A stretch of DNA of 64,000 nt from Citrus sinensis (taxonomy: Eukaryota; Streptophyta; Magnoliopsida; Sapindales; Rutaceae), in NCBI RefSeq assembly GCF_022201045.2, contig NC_068561.1, forward strand, positions 20,772,501 to 20,836,500, in the 5' to 3' direction. Both the position numbers and the translations under genes were made by a program. The notes beneath the pieces were generated by a model. That model made no database searches and was not told the origin of the DNA. It saw nothing but the letters and a program-made list of their open reading frames with translations. Positions 60,076-64,000 of the stretch are shown in pieces. How positions within the stretch are numbered: the first letter of the stretch is position 1; each line of letters starts with the position of its first letter.

Positions 60076-62302
60076 ATGGCGAGAATCTTGAAAAATAGAC
60101 ACAACAGCTTGAACCTGCTGACTCGGTTCCTCAACTCACCAACGACACGATCACTCCAAACCCTAGCCTATGAAGAAGTCCGATCTTCCTCGGACAGACC
60201 GTACACATCAACAGCTTTCGTTCTCCATGGCCTCCTCGGATCCGGCCGCAACTGGCGATCCTTCTCCCGCAACCTCGCCTCAACACTCTCCCAAACTTCT
60301 GCTTCATCCGGTAACAACAATTACAATGATTTACAATTACTTGGATTTAAGTTTTATTTATTTACGTCAATTTTTAGCTATTTTGTTTGTTTCTTTGTGG
60401 ATATAGAGTGGAGGATGGTGCTAGTGGATTTGAGGAATCACGGGAGGTCAGCTGAGATTGAGGGCCTTGACCCGCCGCATGACATCGCGAATGCTGCTAA
60501 TGATTTGGCTAATTTGGTCAAAGCCAAAGGCTGGGATTGGCCTGATGTTGTTATAGGTCATTCAATGGGTGGGAAAGTTGCGTTACACTTTGCTCAAAGT
60601 TGTGCTCGTGCTGATTATGGCCAATCCGTGGCATTGCCTAAACAGGTTTGACTTTGGCAACATTTTGTTGATGCTTGTGATTGGTAAAGTCAATTGCTGA
60701 TGAAGAACTAACTACATGTTTATGACAGTTAATTAAGGATTCTGATATGTGTTATTCATTGTAATCAATAAGTATTAGAATTTATCAGAGGTGAAAATTT
60801 GATGTTTGAGCACGCATGAACCTTTATATGTATTTTATGTTTTTACTGTTAGCATACTTGCAGCCGGGGGCCTCAGTAATGTTACTGGTTTGGTACCTCA
60901 GTGTGCCTTTAAAAACACCATCAGTTGTCAACACAAGTTGTTGACAGTGTTGTACACCCTGCATCTTGCATGTGCACTTAGATGGGATAGATATATTATG
61001 TGAATTTTAATTTTACTTATCTGACATATCATATTAAGAAAAGAGGTTGCTTTGTTTCATTTTAACTGGAAACTTTTAAGTTTTAATCATATTTCTTTTA
61101 ACTGTGGCAATACCGTCTTGTAAAATTAAAACTTTTTTGTTATGAATCTCAAATAACCTATATTAAAGTTTTCAAATTTCTTGGAAACTAGAAATGAAGA
61201 CATGGATTTAGATGATGTGATCTTGGCTTAAGAATAAGTTGAAAGTTGCCTGATGAGCTTTGTTATTCTTTTGTGATTTCTGATGTCAAGATGACCGTGC
61301 ATACAAAGTAACATATGGAATATGGCAAATTTTGTTACTGGGTGATCTGAAAATAATAGTCTGCAAGTAGATGATAAAATTTCTGGGCACTTATATTTTG
61401 TTTTCTGATGCAGAGCAGCTGTGGGTGTTGGATTCTGTCCCTGGAGAAGTGAAAACAGAAAATAGTGATGGTGAAGTCGAGAAAGTTCTGCAAACCTTGC
61501 AGAGTTTACCTTCATCAATCCCATCACGAAAGTAACACCCCTTTTCTTTATAATGATGCATTATTCTCTGCATGGTTTGACCTGTTGTGTTATTGATCCA
61601 ATTATTCACTGCTAAAATGGTCCAAATGCAGATTTTAGATGGAATTGTGGCCTGCCATCACTTTTTTTTTTTAAGTAACCTTTTATGATGCTGAAAAATC
61701 TCTATATATGTTAATCGGGAAATCTTGGCATAATAAAAGTATCTGCTATGCCTTGTGCTATTTGTTCTTATTCTTATTAATGTCATTATGTTCGCTTCAG
61801 GTGGCTTGTGAATCACATGATGGAGCTTGGATTCTCCAAATCATTGTCAGAATGGATTGGCACCAACCTCAAGAAATCTGGAGAACGGGAGACATGGGCT
61901 TTTAATCTCGATGGTGCTGTTCAGATGTTCAATTCTTACCGGTAAATCTCTTATTTTTCATTGTCTGCAGTTTGACTCACACACACAAGAAGAAAATGTA
62001 ATTTCAATCTTGTTATTTCATTTTATGACCTGGAGCAATACATTGGATGCAGGGAAATGTCATATTGGCCTCTTTTGGAGCACCCACCGCAAGGAATGGA
62101 GATAGCTATTGTACGTGCAGAAAAGAGTGACCGATGGGATCCAGATGTGATTCAGCGGCTTGAAGGCCTTGCCAATAGACAAGGATATGGATCCGAGGGT
62201 AAAGTTTCCGTACATGTTCTTCCCAATGCAGGCCATTGGGTTCATGTGGACAATCCAAAAGGACTTCTTGAGATTGTGGCTCCCAGGATTGCATCTGTTT
62301 AA
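60076..62302 (+). CDS. ABHD11-like alpha/beta hydrolase, organelle-targeted
   Basis: Five exons: 60076-60310, 60407-60645, 61419-61531, 61801-61941 and 62053-62302, giving 325 residues. The first 35 or so residues are basic and lack acidic residues (MARILKNRHNSLNLLTRFLN), suggesting a mitochondrial or plastid presequence. The fold is clear: VLHGLLGSGRNW (oxyanion region), VDLRNHGRS, the nucleophile elbow GHSMGG (Ser131), LWVLDSVPGE, and the catalytic His in NAGHWVHVD (His304). Block order matches the ABHD11/YbfF group of esterases; animal ABHD11 is mitochondrial and affects lipoylation, which is not shown for plants. The exon 3 acceptor is chosen at GCAGAGCAG|CTG because it gives KQLWVLDS. 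An acceptor three bases upstream would add one Gln. Confidence 0.92.
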
Positions 62303-63307
62303 CTATATTGCAATTTGTTTCGTAGAGCTGTCATTTGTTTCAAAAATAATTAAATATCTTCATTATTATTTCTTCATTCTCGCCCAGCCTGTGTTGGAAC
62401 AAGGCACTGATTTTGCTTAAAAATTAAAATAAGTGTAAATCAATCAGAGGTGAGAGTGATGAGTCATCTTTACGAAGCTTAAATTGTTTGTTCGAAATCC
62501 AGACTTGGTTAATTTAATAATATCGGTGGTTTCGTTAGCTCTCTCAAGCAGTTCATGCTGCATTTCAGTAAAGCTAGGCTGTTGTGAAAGTTCTCGGTTC
62601 AAAGATAAGTAACAATTTGATTCATTACTTTCGATCCTTGAATGATAAATATGGAATTGAATCTGGATTTCTTGCTTGACCTATAATGGCGCAAAAATTT
62701 GCTTCAATGAAGGAAAACGTGGGAATTAAAACCTCTCTCCTCATGTTCGGAAGAAGGTGGAAATCACTCCAGTTTTAACTAAACCTGATAGTTTCCGAGC
62801 ATGGTTGAATGGTTTTCAATCTCATTCATTTTCTACTATTTGAGGAGGTGGAATATTAGAAATTATATTTGTTCAACCCAATCCTTACCTTATGAATAAA
62901 TAATCTGGGGAAAAAAAACAGTTGGGTGATAATATTTTATTTTAATTTAAATGTAAAGTCAAAAGGTTTAATTGTACAAATACACTCAAAATAAAATCTA
63001 AAATATTCATACTAAACAAATACCCCGAAGTACGGTAAATCATAATAGCGAACACTTATTCTTTTAAGGCAATCTCCGTCTTACATGCATGTAAGATAGA
63101 GGGACCCTTCTTTTAAATAGAGATTTTGAAAGCCAAACTTAAATGGACAGAAAATTTGAGCCAAATCCACGCACACAATCCATTGGATTGAATGTTTGAA
63201 TGGCATTTACTGACTAAAATTTTTATGTAAAAATTTTATATTAAACTGTAAAATTTTTTATTAACCCATCCCAATTACGAATTAAATAGAACATGAAAAA
63301 AATAAAA
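62303..63307. other. Intergenic region after the ABHD11-like gene
   Basis: 3' flank and AT-rich DNA, no recognised gene. Confidence 0.45.
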
Positions 63308-63441
63308 TTGTGGTGCAACTGTGGTACCGTGCCACAGTTACACTCAACCGTTGAATTCTCACTTATTTAAGTAAACTCCACTCATTTGAGTGGATCCAAC
63401 GGCCGGTGCAATTGTAGTACGGTACCACAGTTGTATTGTAG
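63308..63441. mobile_element. Small MITE-like element with inverted ends
   Basis: A perfect 15-bp inverted pair, CAACTGTGGTACCGT (63316-63330) and its complement (63419-63433), sits within longer imperfect arms that also share a CAACCGTTGAA / GGATCCAACGG block. Total size is about 134 bp, with no coding sequence. Confidence 0.6.
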
Positions 63442-63486
63442 CCTGAAAATTTGATTCTAGTATTAAATTAAAAAATCGGTAAAAAC

Positions 63487-64000
63487 TCGTTTAGTCCCTA
63501 TATTTTGAAGTTGGTGCCTGTTTAGTCCCTATATTTTTAAAAATACCTCAAACCATCCCTACCATTAAATTATTGACACTTTTGTCATTATTTTTTGTTC
63601 TTTTTAACTTATTTTTATAATATTGCCCTATTATAATAATTTTTTAGACATTATTAAAAAGAAAAAAATAAATTACCAGTTTAACACCAAAAAATAAAAT
63701 AAAATAAAAAATATATATTAATTTTTGTGAAACACACTCTTGAGTTAAAATATTAATTTTTCTAAAAAAATTGATAATGTAATTTTTTACGATATTAATT
63801 TTTTAGACATACGTGAGCTTTCACAAAAATTAATATATACCTTTTTTGTTTTTATTTTATTTTTGGGTTTAATTTGATAATTTAATTTTTTATTAATATC
63901 CAAAAAAGAAACATTATTGTAAAAATGTAATATTATAAAAATAAGTTAAAAATAATAAAAAAATAATGGCATAAATATCAATATTTAGTAGTAAGAACAT
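63487..64000. mobile_element. Inverted-repeat DNA element cut by the right window edge
   Basis: A 24-bp perfect inverted pair (63601-63624 with 63929-63952) lies inside longer imperfect arms centred near 63775. The left end begins at a duplicated GTTTAGTCCCTATATTTT motif (63489 and 63521). The mirrored right end should lie just beyond the window. No coding sequence is seen; probably a non-autonomous DNA transposon. Confidence 0.6.

Overview
This window is nuclear DNA of a flowering plant, most likely a eudicot. Genes are split by short introns with GT/AG borders, spacers are AT-rich, and nearly every recognisable product has its closest known relatives in land plants (SPINDLY, a TTG1-type WD40 protein, NAC090-type NAC, S40, SNX1, ORANGE-like). 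The protein sequences feel closest to woody rosids, possibly Citrus/Rutaceae, but that is an impression and not a measurement. Exon borders were placed by hand from splice consensus, reading frame and family similarity.

Layout. 820-3622 (-): first four coding exons of SPINDLY, with the rest lying beyond the left edge. 4677-7655: a 2,979-bp non-autonomous Mutator-like element with a perfect 10-bp target duplication. 9193-10212 (+): an intronless TTG1/LWD-type WD40 protein. 11423-14083 (-): VPS55. 16972-19078 (-): a three-exon NAC090-like transcription factor. 19.1-26 kb: gene-poor and repeat-rich, with a duplicated Copia-LTR-like fragment and MITE-like inserts. 26453-27876 (+): a 474-bp unit repeated three times, each unit carrying a U14 snoRNA and a second box C/D snoRNA, followed by a 37-bp near-perfect hairpin. 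31595-32275 (-): an S40 senescence-regulator protein. 33887-34544: a foldback element. 35902-36186: a LINE RNase H fragment.

The right third is gene-dense and all on the + strand: SNX1 (36811-41877), an unnamed plastid-type protein (42607-44664), a 1,176-residue fusion of a GMC/cholesterol-oxidase-like flavoenzyme to an alpha/beta hydrolase (45523-50665), tRNA-Asn, a broken partial duplicate of the fusion gene (52944-about 53680), a SINE, ORANGE-like (56077-59389), tRNA-Leu and an ABHD11-like hydrolase (60076-62302).

The genes do not form a pathway. Two themes recur. SNX1 and VPS55 both act in endosome-to-vacuole/trans-Golgi sorting, which may be chance. The U14 array supplies an rRNA-processing guide RNA from its own cluster. 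The least-described items are the oxidoreductase-hydrolase fusion (ferredoxin-like CX2CX2CX3C motif, cysteine at the hydrolase nucleophile position, C-terminal membrane anchor, apparent GC-AG intron) and the U14/partner snoRNA array with its adjoining hairpin.
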